Source: Phymorhynchus buccinoides (lineage: Eukaryota; Mollusca; Gastropoda; Neogastropoda; Raphitomidae). From it: a stretch of DNA of 64,000 bases. Below are positions 13,001 through 22,041 of the stretch, piece by piece. Within the stretch, counting starts at the first letter, position 1. Every line of letters begins with the position of its first letter. The stretch is from NCBI GenBank assembly GCA_017654935.2, contig CM065699.1, forward strand, positions 2,649,014 to 2,713,013, written 5' to 3'. The notes under the pieces were generated by a model. That model worked only from the letters and a program-made list of their open reading frames with translations. It made no database searches and had not been told where the DNA came from. Both the position numbers and the translations under genes were made by a program.

Positions 13001-16000
13001 CACAGTGTTTACTAGCGGATCACTTCGACTATCGATCAGCAAAAAATTGATTGAAGGATTGCGACGACCAGTCATCTGCCGAGTGTTCGGAACCTATTTT
13101 AGACCGCGAATTGGATATATTTCATGCATTGTAATGGACTTACGGTGCTGTAACACTTATTACAAAGCTTGTAGATGCTTTCCAAATGAAAACTTCGATC
13201 GTGGTTGAAAATCTGAAGATCGGTAATGAGACCGACAGGTGAGTGTTTCAGAAACTTTTTTCACCTTTTGATTACATCATCAGAATGCTTAAAAAAAGCA
13301 AGTGATAAGTTTATTTTGTGCTTGCAGTGTCTCTTTGATCGTTCTAGTGACTCGATTTGCAATATTTCAATAACAAACACACATGGTTTTTTTTACATCT
13401 TTATTGAACACACTTTTATAATTTATTATTGATATTTCGTAATAATCAATCAAAATAAGCACATCCAAATTCCAATACATCAGATTGGCTAAAATAACAT
13501 CATCAATGCATAAAACAATATCATAACAACACTATTACAAAGTTTCATAAACTTTGATTCACAAATATTATTACAATGTTTTGAATAAGCATACCCATTT
13601 CAGCTCCTTTTTGCCAAATCCTTACAGGGAAGAGAGTCGGGCTTAAGCCTGTTCTTAACCAGACGTAGTTCTGGTTGGTAAACATGTTCGGTGGATTAGG
13701 TTTTGTATACGATATAGTGCTTGGACAAAACTAGTTTGGAAACAGCAATGTGGGCACAACACAGGTTGTGGCTCTGCAACCCCCCCCCCCCCCCCCCATG
13801 CCGGTTAACGAAGGAACACAGAGGTTCCCAAACCACAGCTTGAAAATCAAATACCTGTGTGCCAACCTGGTTTGCCAACCCCGCAGAAAAATGTTCCCCA
13901 ACATGTGTTGGTGCGGTTCAGATGCAAAACTAGTTGGAAGTGTTGTCAAACAGTTGGTAAACCAAGTGTTGGCTTGGTTAAGAACGGCCTTTAGTGAATT
14001 TCTTATAGGGACTTAAGAGTTAACACATTGGACACCACTTCCTCATTGTACACATACACCTGCAGAAATAGTACGTTGTTTAACACATTGGACACCACTT
14101 CCTCGTTGTACACATACACCTGCAGAAATAGTGCGTGGTTTAACACATTGGACACCACTTCCTCATTGTACACATACACCTGCAGAAATAGTACGTTGTT
14201 TAACACATTGGACACCACTTCCTCGTTGTACACATACACCTGCAGAAATACTACGTTGTTTAACACATTGGACACCACTTCCTCGTTGTACACATACACC
14301 TGCAGAAATACTACGTTGTTTAACACATTGGACACCACTTCCTCGTTGTACACATACACCTGCAGAAATACTACGTTGTTTAACACATTGGACACCACTT
14401 CCTCATTGTACACATACACCTGCAGAAATAGTACGTGGCTTAACACATTGGACACCACTTCCTCGTTGTACACATACACCTGCAGAAATAGTGCATGGTT
14501 TAACACATTGGACACCACTTCCTCGTTGTACACATACACCTGCAGAAATAGTGCGTGGTTTAACACATTGGACACCACTTCCTCATTGTACACATACACC
14601 TGCAGAAATAGTACGTGGCTTAATATTGTTTAACACATTCTTTATTTTTGTTCAAACAAAATTATTTTTGTACCCATACACCTGGTGAAATAAATTGCTT
14701 ATAATATATTAAACATACTTTGATAACCTTTTGGGAAGGTCACAGACTTGAGGCATTACATTTCTACTTTTAAGGCAAAACATTACCAGAGTGTATGCGA
14801 GCATTAAGTCACGAGTGTGTGTGCATGCAGGTGTTGTGTGAGTGTCATTTTCCATTAAAAAGCGCTAGGTGTGTGTGTGTTTTGTTTGTTGTGTGTGTGT
14901 GTTGTGTGCATATATAAAATTATGTAAATAATTATGTCATCAAAGAATCATTACAGAAGCAAGAAAACGGAAAAATCACAAACTGCGCATAACATTTCTT
15001 CCCCCTTAAAACTGAAACAAACACACATGAACAGATTATTTAGGAAAACAAATAAAACCAATATTTACCTGTCTGGCATAGGCCATTTCAATGTGGTCCA
15101 GGTTGCTTCTGCCCTGTGACAGCACCCCCTCACTGCTCATGGCCTGTCGGCAACACAGACAACACTTTAATGGCGTGAACAGTCTTCTGCCCTGTGACAG
15201 CACCCCCTCACTGCTCATGGTCCTGTCGGCAACACAGACAACACTTTAATGCAGTGAACAGGTCTTCTGCCCTGGACAGCACCTCCCTCAATGCTCTGCC
15301 TTCGGCACCACAGACAACACTAATGCCTGAAAGGTCTTCTGCCCTGTGAACAGCCCCCACTCAATGCTCATAGGGCCTGTCGCAACACAGACCCACTTAA
15401 TGCACTGAGGTCTTCTGCCCTGTGAAGCACAGCTCAACTGCTCTCAACCAGACAACACTTTAATGCACTGAAAGTCTTCTCCCTGTGACAGCACCCCTCC
15501 ACTGCTCATGGACTGTCGGCAACAGACAGAGCAACACTTTAATGCACTGAAGGTCTTCGCCCTGTGAACAGCACAGCCTCACTGCTCATCAACACGAGAC
15601 AACACTTTATGCAGTGAAAGGTCCTTCTGCCCTGTGACACCCCCCCTCCATGCGCCTCGACACAGACAACACTTTACTGCTCTGACGGTCTTCTGCCCTG
15701 TGACAGCACCCCTCACTGTTCATCAACAACAGACACACTTTAATGCAGTGAAAGGTCTTCTGCCCTTGACAGCAACCCCCCTCACTGCTCATGTGCCTTT
15801 TCTGAAACCACAGACAACACATTATGCACTGAAAGTCTTCTGCCCATGAAAGCACCCCCTCACCTGCTCAATAGCCTGTCGTGAGCATTGTGTCTCTTTT
15901 GCCACACACACGCGCACACACACTCATGACCACACACACGCACTCACACATACACTCCACGACAGCGCGGCGCACACACCACACACAAAGATACACACAC

Positions 16001-19000
16001 GACACACCACATTACCCACGCATGCACGCACTCACCCACACGCACACACACCACATACACACACTTGCATGCAGCCATTCTCATGCACTGTTAATCATCC
16101 CTCTTTTGCAATTTTCAGTGTTTGCAAAAATCTAATGATACCTAATCTAAAGTAAATACATTTTCAAGGTGTCACAACACAACCTCAAAAGTGTGTTTAG
16201 GAGTTTGCATATGTGCGAGTGCGTGTAATGCATACCTCTGTTTCCTCTGAAACTCAAAGGACCCCGAGCCCAGCAGTGCGTTGAGGATCCTGTGTTTCTC
16301 TCTCTCCCACTCACACACAGTGCAGTAGAGCACTATACAATACAATGCTAGATGGAACAACATACCTCTGTTTCCTCTGAAACTCAAAGGACCCCGAGCC
16401 CAGCAGTGTTGAGGATCTTGTGTTTCTCTCCTACTCACACACAGTGCAGTAGAGCACTATTCAATACAATGCTAGATGGAACAACATACCTCTGTTTACT
16501 GCTGAAACTAAGGACCCCGAGCCCAGCAGTGTGTTGAGGATCCTGTGCTTCTCTCTCTCCCACTCACACACAGTGCAGTAGAGCACTATACAATACAATG
16601 CTAGATGGAATAACATACCTCTGTTTCCTGCTGAAACTCAAAGGTGTCTGACCCAGACCCCAGCAATGTGTAGAGGAACTTGTGTTTCTCTCTCTCCCAC
16701 TCACACACAGTGCAGTAGAGCACTATTCAATACAATGCTAGATACAATGCTAGATGGAACAACATACCTCTGTTTCCTGCTGAAACTCAAAGGTGTCTGA
16801 CCCTGACCCCAGCAGTGTGTTGAGGATCTTGTGTTTCTCTCTCTCCCACTCGTTCTGCATGCTCTCCCACTGGTGTCGCTCCACCTCAGCAAACGTCTGC
16901 CAGCACACAGTGCACATGGCTGCTTACGTCTCACTCTTATTTTTTAAATTTTATTTTCAATGCCTCAGTTCTTCTTATTCTTCCTTGTCGATCGCTCAGA
17001 CAGTCTCCGGTCATATGAGCGCAGATGCGTCATGCTGCCGTTATGCACCATAACTAAGAAATAGTTAGGCCCAGCATGTCCAACTTCGGCTGCAGAAAAT
17101 CTTTGTAAGAGTTTCTATAACAAAGGCAGAAAGATAGTAAATAACAGTAAACAAAGGGAAAAGGCAGTCAAAGAGAGTGACAGATTAGGTAGGAGAAGCT
17201 ACAAGCACAAAACTTCCAGAATGAGGGGGACTATTTGAACAAAAGCTCACCTCCACCACCACCCACCCAATTAAACAATGAGTAAATGTATGAAGATACT
17301 GTATTTTCCCATTAAAATCTATCAAACATACTAAATCTTTTGCAGTTCTAAAAGCATGCACATATTTGCTATGATCATGTACATTCTCCTAACATAAGAA
17401 CAGTGCAACACACAATGGTAGCGAAATAATTATATAGTTATATAAAAGAGAACAAGTCATCTGAATGGGGTTTTTTTTAAAGAACAAAAACCCAGGAAAG
17501 CATACATACATGTTTGCGCGTTTGTTCGATGACTGACAGCAGAGCATTTTCCCTCTCGTTCTTTAGAAATCCCTGCAAAGACACAAACAAAACTGTCAGG
17601 AATTTGGTGTGCTTTGTGTTAAACTTTAAGTTTCTAATTTTTATTTTTTTTAAATTTATATTTGCCTGTCATCTGATCTGTGAGTGTGTTTGTGTATGAC
17701 TATGTGCACGCTTTTCTTTCTTTGTGTGTGTGAGTGTGTGTGCGCACTCGTGCATGGACATGTGTTTGTGCCTACATTCCTGCATGCATGAGTGTGTGTG
17801 AACAAAAATCTGAATGTTTATTCCTGTTATCTCCAAAATCCAATTTTAATTTAAAACACGAGCACAAAAGGGACAAACCGTGAAAACTGGTGGTAGCATT
17901 TTGAACAGCAATGCACAGTTAAAACACTAAACAAACACATTGTCTGACTCTGTAAGCACTAATGACTAAAACATTGGAGTCCTACCTGAATGTCAGTGAA
18001 AACTGGTGGTAGCATTTTGAAAAGCAATGCACAGTTAAAACACTAAACAAACACATTGTCTGACTCTGTAAGCACTAATGACTAAAACATTGGAGTCCTA
18101 CCTGGATGTCAGTGAAAACTGGTGGCAGCATTTTGAACAATAATGCAAAGTTAAAACACTAAACAAACACATTGTCTGACTCTGTAAGCACTAATGACTA
18201 AAACATTGGAGTCCTACCTGGATGTCAGTGAAAACTGGTGGCAGCATTTTGAACAATAATGCAAAGTTAAAACACTAAACAAACACATTGTCTGACTGTA
18301 AACACTAATGACTAAAACATTGGAGTCCTACCTGGATGTCAGTGAAAACTGGTGGCAGCATTTTGAACAGCAATGCACAGTTAAAACACTAAACAAACAC
18401 ATTGTCTGACTCTGTAAGCACTAATGACTAAAACATTGGAGTCCTACCTGGATGTCAGTGAAAACTGGTGGTAGCATTTTGAACAATAATGCAAAGTTAA
18501 AACACTAAACAAACACTTTGTCTGACTCTGTAAGCACTAATGACTAAAACATTGGAGTCCTTCTTGGACGTCAGTGAAAACTGGTGGTAGCATTTTGAAC
18601 AGCAATGCACAGTTAAAACACTAAACACTTTGTCTGACTCTGTAAGCACTAATGACTAAAACATTGGAGTCCTACCTGAATGTCAGTGTCTCTGACAGGC
18701 TCCAGTGGTTCAAAGGTAGAGGTGGCTTTCAGTCCGTCCAACCTCTCTGTGATTTGGGGAACCGCGTAGCCCTTACCTCCCAGCAGAATGGACCTGTTAA
18801 TGATACATGTATATAAATATATAATGACAGGGTTCAAAGGTAGAAAAGGCTTTAAATTCATCCAACATCTCCATAATTTCAGGCACTGTGTAAGTGTATA
18901 CCTCTGTTAACCTGCCCACAGAATGGACATATTGTAAAGATTACAAATTGTAAATGATATGATATCAATGACTGGATTTTACAGGTACAGTAGAAAAACC

Positions 19001-19912
19001 TTTCAGGTTGCTCACTAAGCTTTAAAAAAATCTCTTTTTTTAAAGCTCAGTGCGTATTACTTTGTCAGTTTGTGATTCCAAGATCTGTAGATCCATGTCT
19101 TTTCTAGACTGTCAGCCCTACGTTTGCTACAGCAGTAACTCACCCCATGAAGCAAATGCATGTACACTCGCACACAAAAGTCTCCTTCCAAGTTCCAGCA
19201 TGTAACCACTGTGCCTGGCAGGGAATTAAATGGTAACATCTGATCCAAGGGATCAACTACACACCCGCTCTTTCTGCTGGCTTCAGGATAATTGAGCCAC
19301 AGCAGGCATGTTGTTGTTTGTTGGCTTACCCTGGCTAAAAGACTCCAGGGATCATCCCAACAGCCGAAGCATTTGAACACTATGGTACAAGTGCATCAGC
19401 TAGGGATGAGAACATTACGTGTGTGACCGTTTTTTTAATTTATTACCCCGCCACATGGGCAGCCACACTCCGACTTCAGGGGATACAGCAGGCATGAGAC
19501 ATACGTTTGTTAAACTATGACTTTAAAAGTTCAACAGCGATAAAAAATTATATCTTCAAAATCAGGGGACAGAATCAGCGCACGAAATACGCCCCTCGAT
19601 TCCTAGAGGGTCACCGGGATATATTTTAAGGGGTCTGTCTTTAAACATTATGAACATTTTTTTTAAAAACTGCAATCAGATAAAACCTGGCTGCATTTTG
19701 TGGAGCACTGGCCTGAAATACGGTGGACTAACTCACGCCTTGACGTCGCTGGTGTCCTGGGAGGCTGGTGCCCGCCGTGTGATGAGGCGCTGACCTGCCT
19801 CCAGGATCTGTGCCAGGTTGCGCTCCACGTGAGGCAGGTCTGTGCCGCTGTCCATGTCCGCCGTCAGCTGCTCCGCCTGCTGGAGCAGGTCGCGAAACCC
19901 CTCCGTCTCCAT
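1015..19912 (-). CDS. NUP93: NUP93, nuclear pore scaffold nucleoporin (14 exons, 3' part outside window)
   Basis: Joined exons 19912-19737, 18793-18676, 17572-17510, 16896-16768, 15143-15069, 12095-12003, 11212-11067, 10264-10132, 7933-7836, 6267-6130, 5964-5786, 4429-4238, 2142-2016 and 1087-1015 give an uninterrupted 580-residue frame, phase agreeing at every GT-AG junction. The product resembles vertebrate NUP93 (about 819 residues) throughout: [16 protein letters not shown] at the N-terminus, [13 protein letters not shown] (about 86-98), [16 protein letters not shown] (179-194), [15 protein letters not shown] (about 283), [15 protein letters not shown] (about 318), [40 protein letters not shown] and [11 protein letters not shown]. 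In the known family this is the Nic96-type alpha-solenoid of the inner ring; the N-terminal helical region anchors the Nup62 channel complex. The last roughly 240 residues would be left of base 1. Ten of the 14 exons have one border copied into intronic tandem arrays. The ATG directly follows a 3' splice site, so a noncoding first exon is expected above 19920. Confidence 0.95.
1100..1425 (-). repeat. Dispersed repeat family R1, copy 1
   Basis: Minus-strand copy of a family also seen at 3490-3740, 16960-17270 and 31760-34100. Shared landmarks are a pyrimidine-rich block, the GATAGTAGATGACAG type core, a GTGACAGATTAG segment and CTTCCAGAAGGTGGGGGAACT. No coding potential seen. Confidence 0.75.
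1711..1920. mobile_element. 210-bp MITE, 5-bp target duplication (copy A)
   Basis: Starts CAGGGCTCCCA and ends TGGGGGTCCCTG (inverted ends), flanked by ATTCT at 1706-1710 and 1921-1925. A second copy is at 39722-39939. Non-autonomous; a hAT-like origin with short duplications is possible, the superfamily is not settled. Confidence 0.8.
2016..2142 (-). CDS. NUP93: NUP93 coding exon 13 (residues 514-556)
   Basis: Acceptor CATGGGCAG, donor GTCAGG. Encodes [20 protein letters not shown], then [20 protein letters not shown]. Acceptor-side copies run from 2200 to about 3290. Confidence 0.93.
2090..3295. repeat. NUP93 exon 13 acceptor-edge array, about 121-bp unit
   Basis: Each unit has the acceptor (CATGGGCAG on the minus strand) and roughly the first 60 coding bases of exon 13 ([18 protein letters not shown]), then intron. 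Near-identical copies to about 2860, then diverged ones near 2960, 3100 and 3240. The complete exon is at the low-coordinate end. Confidence 0.9.
3365..3475 (+). repeat. Dispersed repeat shared with 49285-49385
   Basis: Both segments share TATGGCCATAATGGGTAAGG and a TTTTCACTGGTCTCCC block. Family unidentified. Confidence 0.65.
3490..3740 (+). repeat. Dispersed repeat family R1, copy 2
   Basis: Plus-strand copy with one core unit (AGTAGATGACAAAAAGCAAA) followed by GCGACAGATTAGAGGAAG and CTTCCAGAAGGTGGGGGAAC. It shows the unexpanded state of the region that became a satellite at 31.9-34.0 kb. Confidence 0.75.
3833..4290. repeat. NUP93 exon 12 donor-edge array, about 68-bp unit, 6 copies
   Basis: Units contain the end of exon 12 (LPTSCQAPL coding, minus) with its GTGAGT donor and a C/G tract of variable length. 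The copy at 4238 joins the complete exon. Confidence 0.9.
4238..4429 (-). CDS. NUP93: NUP93 coding exon 12 (residues 450-514)
   Basis: Acceptor TGTTACAG, donor GTGAGT. Encodes [20 protein letters not shown], then [20 protein letters not shown] and [12 protein letters not shown]. Both borders are duplicated: donor side at 3833-4230, and an acceptor-side copy (4445-4500 and 5341-5390) split by a transposon. Confidence 0.92.
4500..5345 (-). mobile_element. hAT-like non-autonomous element with CTVC finger remnant, copy 1
   Basis: Inverted relative of the element at 46170-46928; shared GACACACAGTGCAGAAAGCG and TCGTGAACAGCG-type blocks. The minus strand has a short frame with [19 protein letters not shown], like half a BED-type zinc finger in hAT-related proteins. 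It contains three 71-bp direct repeats at 4860-5060. It splits a duplicate of NUP93 exon 12: ATGGGGTTC precedes it and ATGGGTTC follows it. Confidence 0.6.
5400..5830. repeat. NUP93 exon 11 donor-edge array (diverged)
   Basis: Copies of the exon 11 end plus donor (CATAGTCCTCATAGAGGAG on plus strand and GCTCCAGGGTGAG) occur near 5404, 5475 and 5562 before the true exon at 5786. Divergence is higher than in other arrays, suggesting age. Confidence 0.75.
5786..5964 (-). CDS. NUP93: NUP93 coding exon 11 (residues 390-450)
   Basis: Acceptor GTGTCAG, donor GTGAGT. Encodes [35 protein letters not shown] and [13 protein letters not shown]. Diverged donor-side copies at about 5400-5785. Confidence 0.93.
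6130..6267 (-). CDS. NUP93: NUP93 coding exon 10 (residues 344-390)
   Basis: Acceptor GGTTGCAG, donor GTAAAC. Encodes [17 protein letters not shown], then [18 protein letters not shown]. No border array, but the adjoining intron holds the 33-bp and CA-rich repeats. Confidence 0.9.
6535..6990. repeat. 33-bp minisatellite, about 14 copies
   Basis: Unit GGAAGCCACAAGTTTCAGCA plus CTCCAAAA. The reading frame through it is a repeat by-product. Confidence 0.9.
7040..7725. repeat. CA-rich compound microsatellite
   Basis: (AC)n interrupted by AGAGCTAC and AGAGCCAC every 20-25 bp; open in several frames on both strands only because of composition. Confidence 0.95.
7836..7933 (-). CDS. NUP93: NUP93 coding exon 9 (residues 312-344)
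   Basis: Acceptor CATTTCAG, donor GTAGGC. Encodes [20 protein letters not shown], then [11 protein letters not shown]. Acceptor-side copies at 7960-8346. Confidence 0.92.
7859..8346. repeat. NUP93 exon 9 acceptor-edge array, 134-bp unit
   Basis: Three extra copies of the acceptor and first 70-odd bases of exon 9 ([20 protein letters not shown] coding) follow the true exon at 134-bp spacing. Confidence 0.92.
8656..8828. mobile_element. Tc1/mariner (pogo/Tigger-type) MITE
   Basis: Inverted ends CAGTGGAACCTCC and GGAGGTTCCACTG flanked by TA on both sides; 173 bp. A related copy is at 45757-45982. Confidence 0.85.
8893..10145. repeat. NUP93 exon 8 donor-edge array, 34-bp unit plus longer variants
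   Basis: About 37 copies in all, first as a 34-bp unit (ACCTCAGCTGTGACGGTCAC plus CATATTACCACTG), then from about 9655 as 45-60-bp units containing AATGTGTTCACAC. Each unit carries the last 15 coding bases of exon 8 (VTAE) and its GTCAGT donor on the minus strand. Confidence 0.93.
10132..10264 (-). CDS. NUP93: NUP93 coding exon 8 (residues 267-311)
   Basis: Acceptor GTGTTCAG, donor GTCAGT. Encodes [16 protein letters not shown], then [20 protein letters not shown] and ends MTVTAE. The last 15 bp plus donor are repeated dozens of times at 8893-10131. Confidence 0.92.
11067..11212 (-). CDS. NUP93: NUP93 coding exon 7 (residues 219-267)
   Basis: Acceptor GATGGGCAG, donor GTGAGT. Encodes [17 protein letters not shown], then [14 protein letters not shown]. 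Ends in phase 2. No border array. Confidence 0.9.
11230..11995. other. NUP93 intron 6, no recognised element
   Basis: About 770 bp between exons 7 and 6. I see no repeat or gene; (ACCTA)n-like CCTAACCTAACCTAACC at 11949-11965 is too short to call. Intron 7 (10320-11040) likewise shows only a short CA/TG tract near 10715. Confidence 0.5.
12003..12095 (-). CDS. NUP93: NUP93 coding exon 6 (residues 188-218)
   Basis: 93 bp, phase 0. Acceptor TTTCTGCAG, donor GTGCGT. Encodes [20 protein letters not shown] and ends NMDDK. Its first 34 bp and acceptor are repeated about 18 times in two 60-bp arrays upstream in the gene. Confidence 0.92.
12061..12607. repeat. NUP93 exon 6 acceptor-edge array, 60-bp unit, left block (9 copies)
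   Basis: Each 60-bp unit holds acceptor TTTCTGCAG and codons [11 protein letters not shown], then [14 protein letters not shown] sequence. The unit is 20 codons and stop-free in the gene's frame across all copies. Confidence 0.93.
12611..14018. mobile_element. piggyBac-like non-autonomous element
   Basis: TTAA duplicated at both ends (12606-12609 and about 14022-14025), with inverted ends CCCTTAAGTCCCT and AGGGACTTAAGAG (12 of 13 match). About 1.4 kb, no transposase frame recognised. It sits in the exon 6 60-bp array, whose unit contains GTTTAACA, and divides it in two. Carries a nested MITE (13645-13990). Confidence 0.75.
13644..13991. mobile_element. Nested PIF/Harbinger-like MITE
   Basis: Inverted ends AGCCTGTTCTTAACC and GGTTAAGAACGGCCT, flanked by TTA on both sides; contains a C tract at 13781-13797. 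Lies inside the TTAA element, so it is the younger insertion. Confidence 0.65.
14026..14637. repeat. NUP93 exon 6 acceptor-edge array, 60-bp unit, right block (10 copies)
   Basis: Same unit as 12061-12607, with more variants (NVVFLQ, NVLFLQ). Both blocks end with the same GTGGCTTAATATTGTTTAAC variant. Confidence 0.93.
15069..15143 (-). CDS. NUP93: NUP93 coding exon 5 (residues 163-187)
   Basis: 75 bp, phase 0. Acceptor GCCGACAG, donor GTAAAT. Encodes [22 protein letters not shown]. Acceptor-side copies run to about 15880. Confidence 0.92.
15110..15885. repeat. NUP93 exon 5 acceptor-edge array, about 80-bp unit, indel-rich
   Basis: Copies of the exon 5 start ([10 protein letters not shown] coding) and acceptor recur about 9 times. 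From about 15240 the copies differ mainly by single-base insertions and deletions rather than substitutions. Confidence 0.85.
15895..16075. repeat. CA-rich microsatellite
   Basis: Imperfect (CA)n with GC interruptions in NUP93 intron 4. Confidence 0.85.
16225..16830. repeat. NUP93 exon 4 donor-edge array, about 130-bp unit, 5 copies
   Basis: The end of exon 4 ([16 protein letters not shown] coding, EFQQET) with donor ACATACCTCTG on plus strand recurs at about 16225, 16362, 16488 and 16612 before the true copy at 16765. Confidence 0.9.
16768..16896 (-). CDS. NUP93: NUP93 coding exon 4 (residues 120-162)
   Basis: 129 bp, phase 0. Acceptor GCTGGCAG, donor GTATGT. Encodes [18 protein letters not shown], then [17 protein letters not shown]. 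Donor-side copies lie at 16225-16767. Confidence 0.92.
16960..17270 (+). repeat. Dispersed repeat family R1, copy 3
   Basis: TCGATCGCTCAG start, GTCATGCTGCCGTTATGC, one core unit, GTGACAGATTAGG and CTTCCAGAATG blocks in the same order as the 31.7-34.1-kb copy. Confidence 0.75.
17510..17572 (-). CDS. NUP93: NUP93 coding exon 3 (residues 99-119)
   Basis: 63 bp, phase 0 at both ends, acceptor CTTTGCAG, donor GTATGT. Encodes [19 protein letters not shown]. No border array. Confidence 0.9.
17870..18690. repeat. NUP93 exon 2 donor-edge array, about 122-bp unit, 7 copies
   Basis: Units contain the last few codons of exon 2 (TDIQ) with donor GTAGGACTCCAATG and intron (ACTGGTGGTAGCATTTTGAA). The true exon is at the high-coordinate end. 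Confidence 0.9.
18676..18793 (-). CDS. NUP93: NUP93 coding exon 2 (residues 59-98)
   Basis: Acceptor TTAACAG, donor GTAGGA. Encodes SILLGGKGY, then [16 protein letters not shown], matching the conserved N-terminal block. Its 3' end plus donor seeds the array at 17870-18690. Confidence 0.92.
19310..19500 (+). repeat. Dispersed repeat family R2, copy 1
   Basis: Shares GGGATCATCCCAACAGCCGA, GAACACTATGGTACAA, and TTACCCCGCCACATGGGCAG with 28340-28490; a shorter copy is at 44208-44290. Probably the end of a retroelement; not identified. Confidence 0.75.
19737..19912 (-). CDS. NUP93: NUP93 coding exon 1 (residues 1-59)
   Basis: Start ATG at 19912-19910, immediately after the acceptor TATTTCAG; donor GTGAGT at 19736-19731. 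Encodes the N-terminal helix ([27 protein letters not shown]). Ends in phase 2. No tandem copies of its borders. Confidence 0.92.
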
Positions 19913-20199
19913 CTGAAATACGACGCAATTATGATAACACCTGACAGAGATGCACCGAGAACACTGTCCTCAAACAAACTGTTACAAAAGAAAATCAATT
20001 GGACAAAATGTCCTGGCTGAAGCAGAAATCATCAGGATAAAGTCCACCAGCGGTCAATTTCGACAGAACATTTGCCAAAGTCCTGTGATGAGATGTTGGT
20101 GGGAAGGGTGGAGGGTTTATGAAAGTGAGCACGTAAGCGGGCGTACAGTTGTTAAAAGTGAGTGGGGCGTGTGAAGTGTAAAAGAATACTTTATTAGCT

Positions 20200-20356
20200 T
20201 TAAAGCATGCAATTACAATTTGTTCTTTTATAAATTGTTTGGTTCCTTGTGTGTATATTTAATTATCCTTGTTTTTATGAGGACAAAATAAAAGTTGAGT
20301 TGAGTTGAGTTGAGTTGAGTTGAGTTGAGTTGAGTTGAGTTGAGTTGAGTTGAGGG
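20200..20356 (+). repeat. Probable LINE/SINE 3' end with (GTTGA)n tail
   Basis: ATGAGGACAAAATAAAAG followed by about 13 copies of TTGAG (20293-20355). This looks like a non-LTR retroelement tail that became a pentanucleotide microsatellite. A similar tail (GGAAATAAAATGTTGACTTG) is at 30710-30735. Confidence 0.6.
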
Positions 20357-20619
20357 AGGAACACAATTTTGTTCAGAACCCGGTCTCACTCTCTCTCTAT
20401 CATCTATGACCTATGACCTGGGCCTCAGGCCTTCACTGCTGCTGTTAGAACTTTGCTCTGCCTGGTGCAGCAGGGTGCAAAATCCCTGTAGTGTCTCCAT
20501 CCGATAGAACAAACAAATATATTATCAGTAATAACAATGACTTAAGATTCCACAGTCGCCTTGGCTTAAGGCTACGTCAGACCATTTGACCAATTGACAT
20601 AGGTAGAACAAGGCGGCTC

Positions 20620-20860
20620 TTTCCTGTAGAGCAACCACAGTCACTTCTGACTATTCTGTCGCTGTAACTTTAGGGGATTCTGCGGAAATGCACACTGAGG
20701 TACTACTGAGAAGAACAAAAAATTGACAGTAGAAGAAGAGGACAGAAAGCCTGGCCCAGCCAGCTAGGTTCCGCTAATCGGCCCCTAACGCGATGCCGCG
20801 CCATGCGAGAGAATGACCCAGCCAGCCAGGTCCCGCTAATCGGGCCCCAACACTATGATA
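20620..20860. repeat. Dispersed repeat family R3, copy 1
   Basis: CTGACTATTCTGTCGCTGTA and GCCTGGCCCAGCCAGCTAGG blocks recur at 22715-22780 and 23149-23195. In the second copy the blocks are about 370 bp apart, so something inserted or was lost. Confidence 0.6.
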
Positions 20861-20968
20861 GCATAACAACAATTTGATGTATAGCCTTGTTGTTCTACCT
20901 ATGTCAATTGTCGACAGAGTGTGTGTGCATGCGCATGAAAACAGAGAGAGAGAGAATATTGATATGTA

Positions 20969-22041
20969 CAGTACTCCCCATTTATAGTAAACTCGGTTAT
21001 AAGCAATTTCGGTTACAGTAAAGGAAAGCACTGGTTCCCGGCCAAAGGTCTACTGTTTTATTACTAAATAGTCCTCGGATAGTAGCAACTCGGTTATAAT
21101 TTTTAAAAATGCTATAGTAAACTCACTTTTGGTTCCCCACAGGACTGGCTCCTCGGTTACAATAGAAAAAATAGTCCTCTTCGTGACCTTTGTAAATAGT
21201 CACCAATGTATGCGTCAGTCTCACCACTCCCTCCACCCACCCATAGTAGCAACTGGGTTATAATTTTTTTTAAACACACCTCCATAGTAAAGTCATTTGT
21301 GGTTCCTCCTCGGTTACAATAAAAATTTGTCCTCTTCATAACCTTTGTAAATACGTCATCAATGTATACGTCACAGTCTCACTACTCGTGTACTCCCTCT
21401 ACCCACCTTCATCAACGAAATTGAAAGGCACTCAAAAACATGTTTCTTTCCCCTCATTACTATTTACTTAGTTGAAAAAAATGAATCGGGAAAAAAAAAA
21501 AAATAGCATCATGAAAATGCGATCATTTATTGCAGGCATGATAATCTATTGCATAATGTCTGTAGGCAGTGTCCAGTAGGCAAAATGTCCGGTGAGCATG
21601 GTGACCATAGGCATAATGTCCTTAGGCGAAGTGTCTGTAGGCGAAATGTCCGCAGGCAAACTGTCCGGTCACGGTGTGTGCGTGTGTGCGCACGCACGTG
21701 TGTGTGCATGCATGAATAGATTCAAAGGCCATTCTGGAAGTTAGAGGTTGTACACTATATGCTTTTACAGCTAGTTTTGTTTTGTGCACAAGGAAATATA
21801 CCATGTATAAACCCAATCACCTTTTTTGGACCTCAAACCATACGAGGAAGGAGTGGGATGGGTTTATATTCAGTATTTTACGTTAGCTTTGACTTTGAAA
21901 AACGTCCTCGGATAAGATAAAAAATATCAAAACTTTACTATTAGTATTATATCCGAACATCGTTTATAAGAAAAACCTGTTATAGTAAAGGAAAATCCTT
22001 GCTCCCCTGGACTTTACTATAACTATAAGCGGGGTGTACTG
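20969..22041. mobile_element. Tigger/pogo-like (Tc1-mariner) non-autonomous element
   Basis: Ends CAGTACTCCCCATTTATAGT and ACTATAAGCGGGGTGTACTG are inverted and flanked by TA. Subterminal CTCGGTTATAA/TTACTATA motifs repeat several times. It holds a GTCCGTAGGC-type short tandem block at 21555-21670. No transposase frame seen. Confidence 0.75.
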
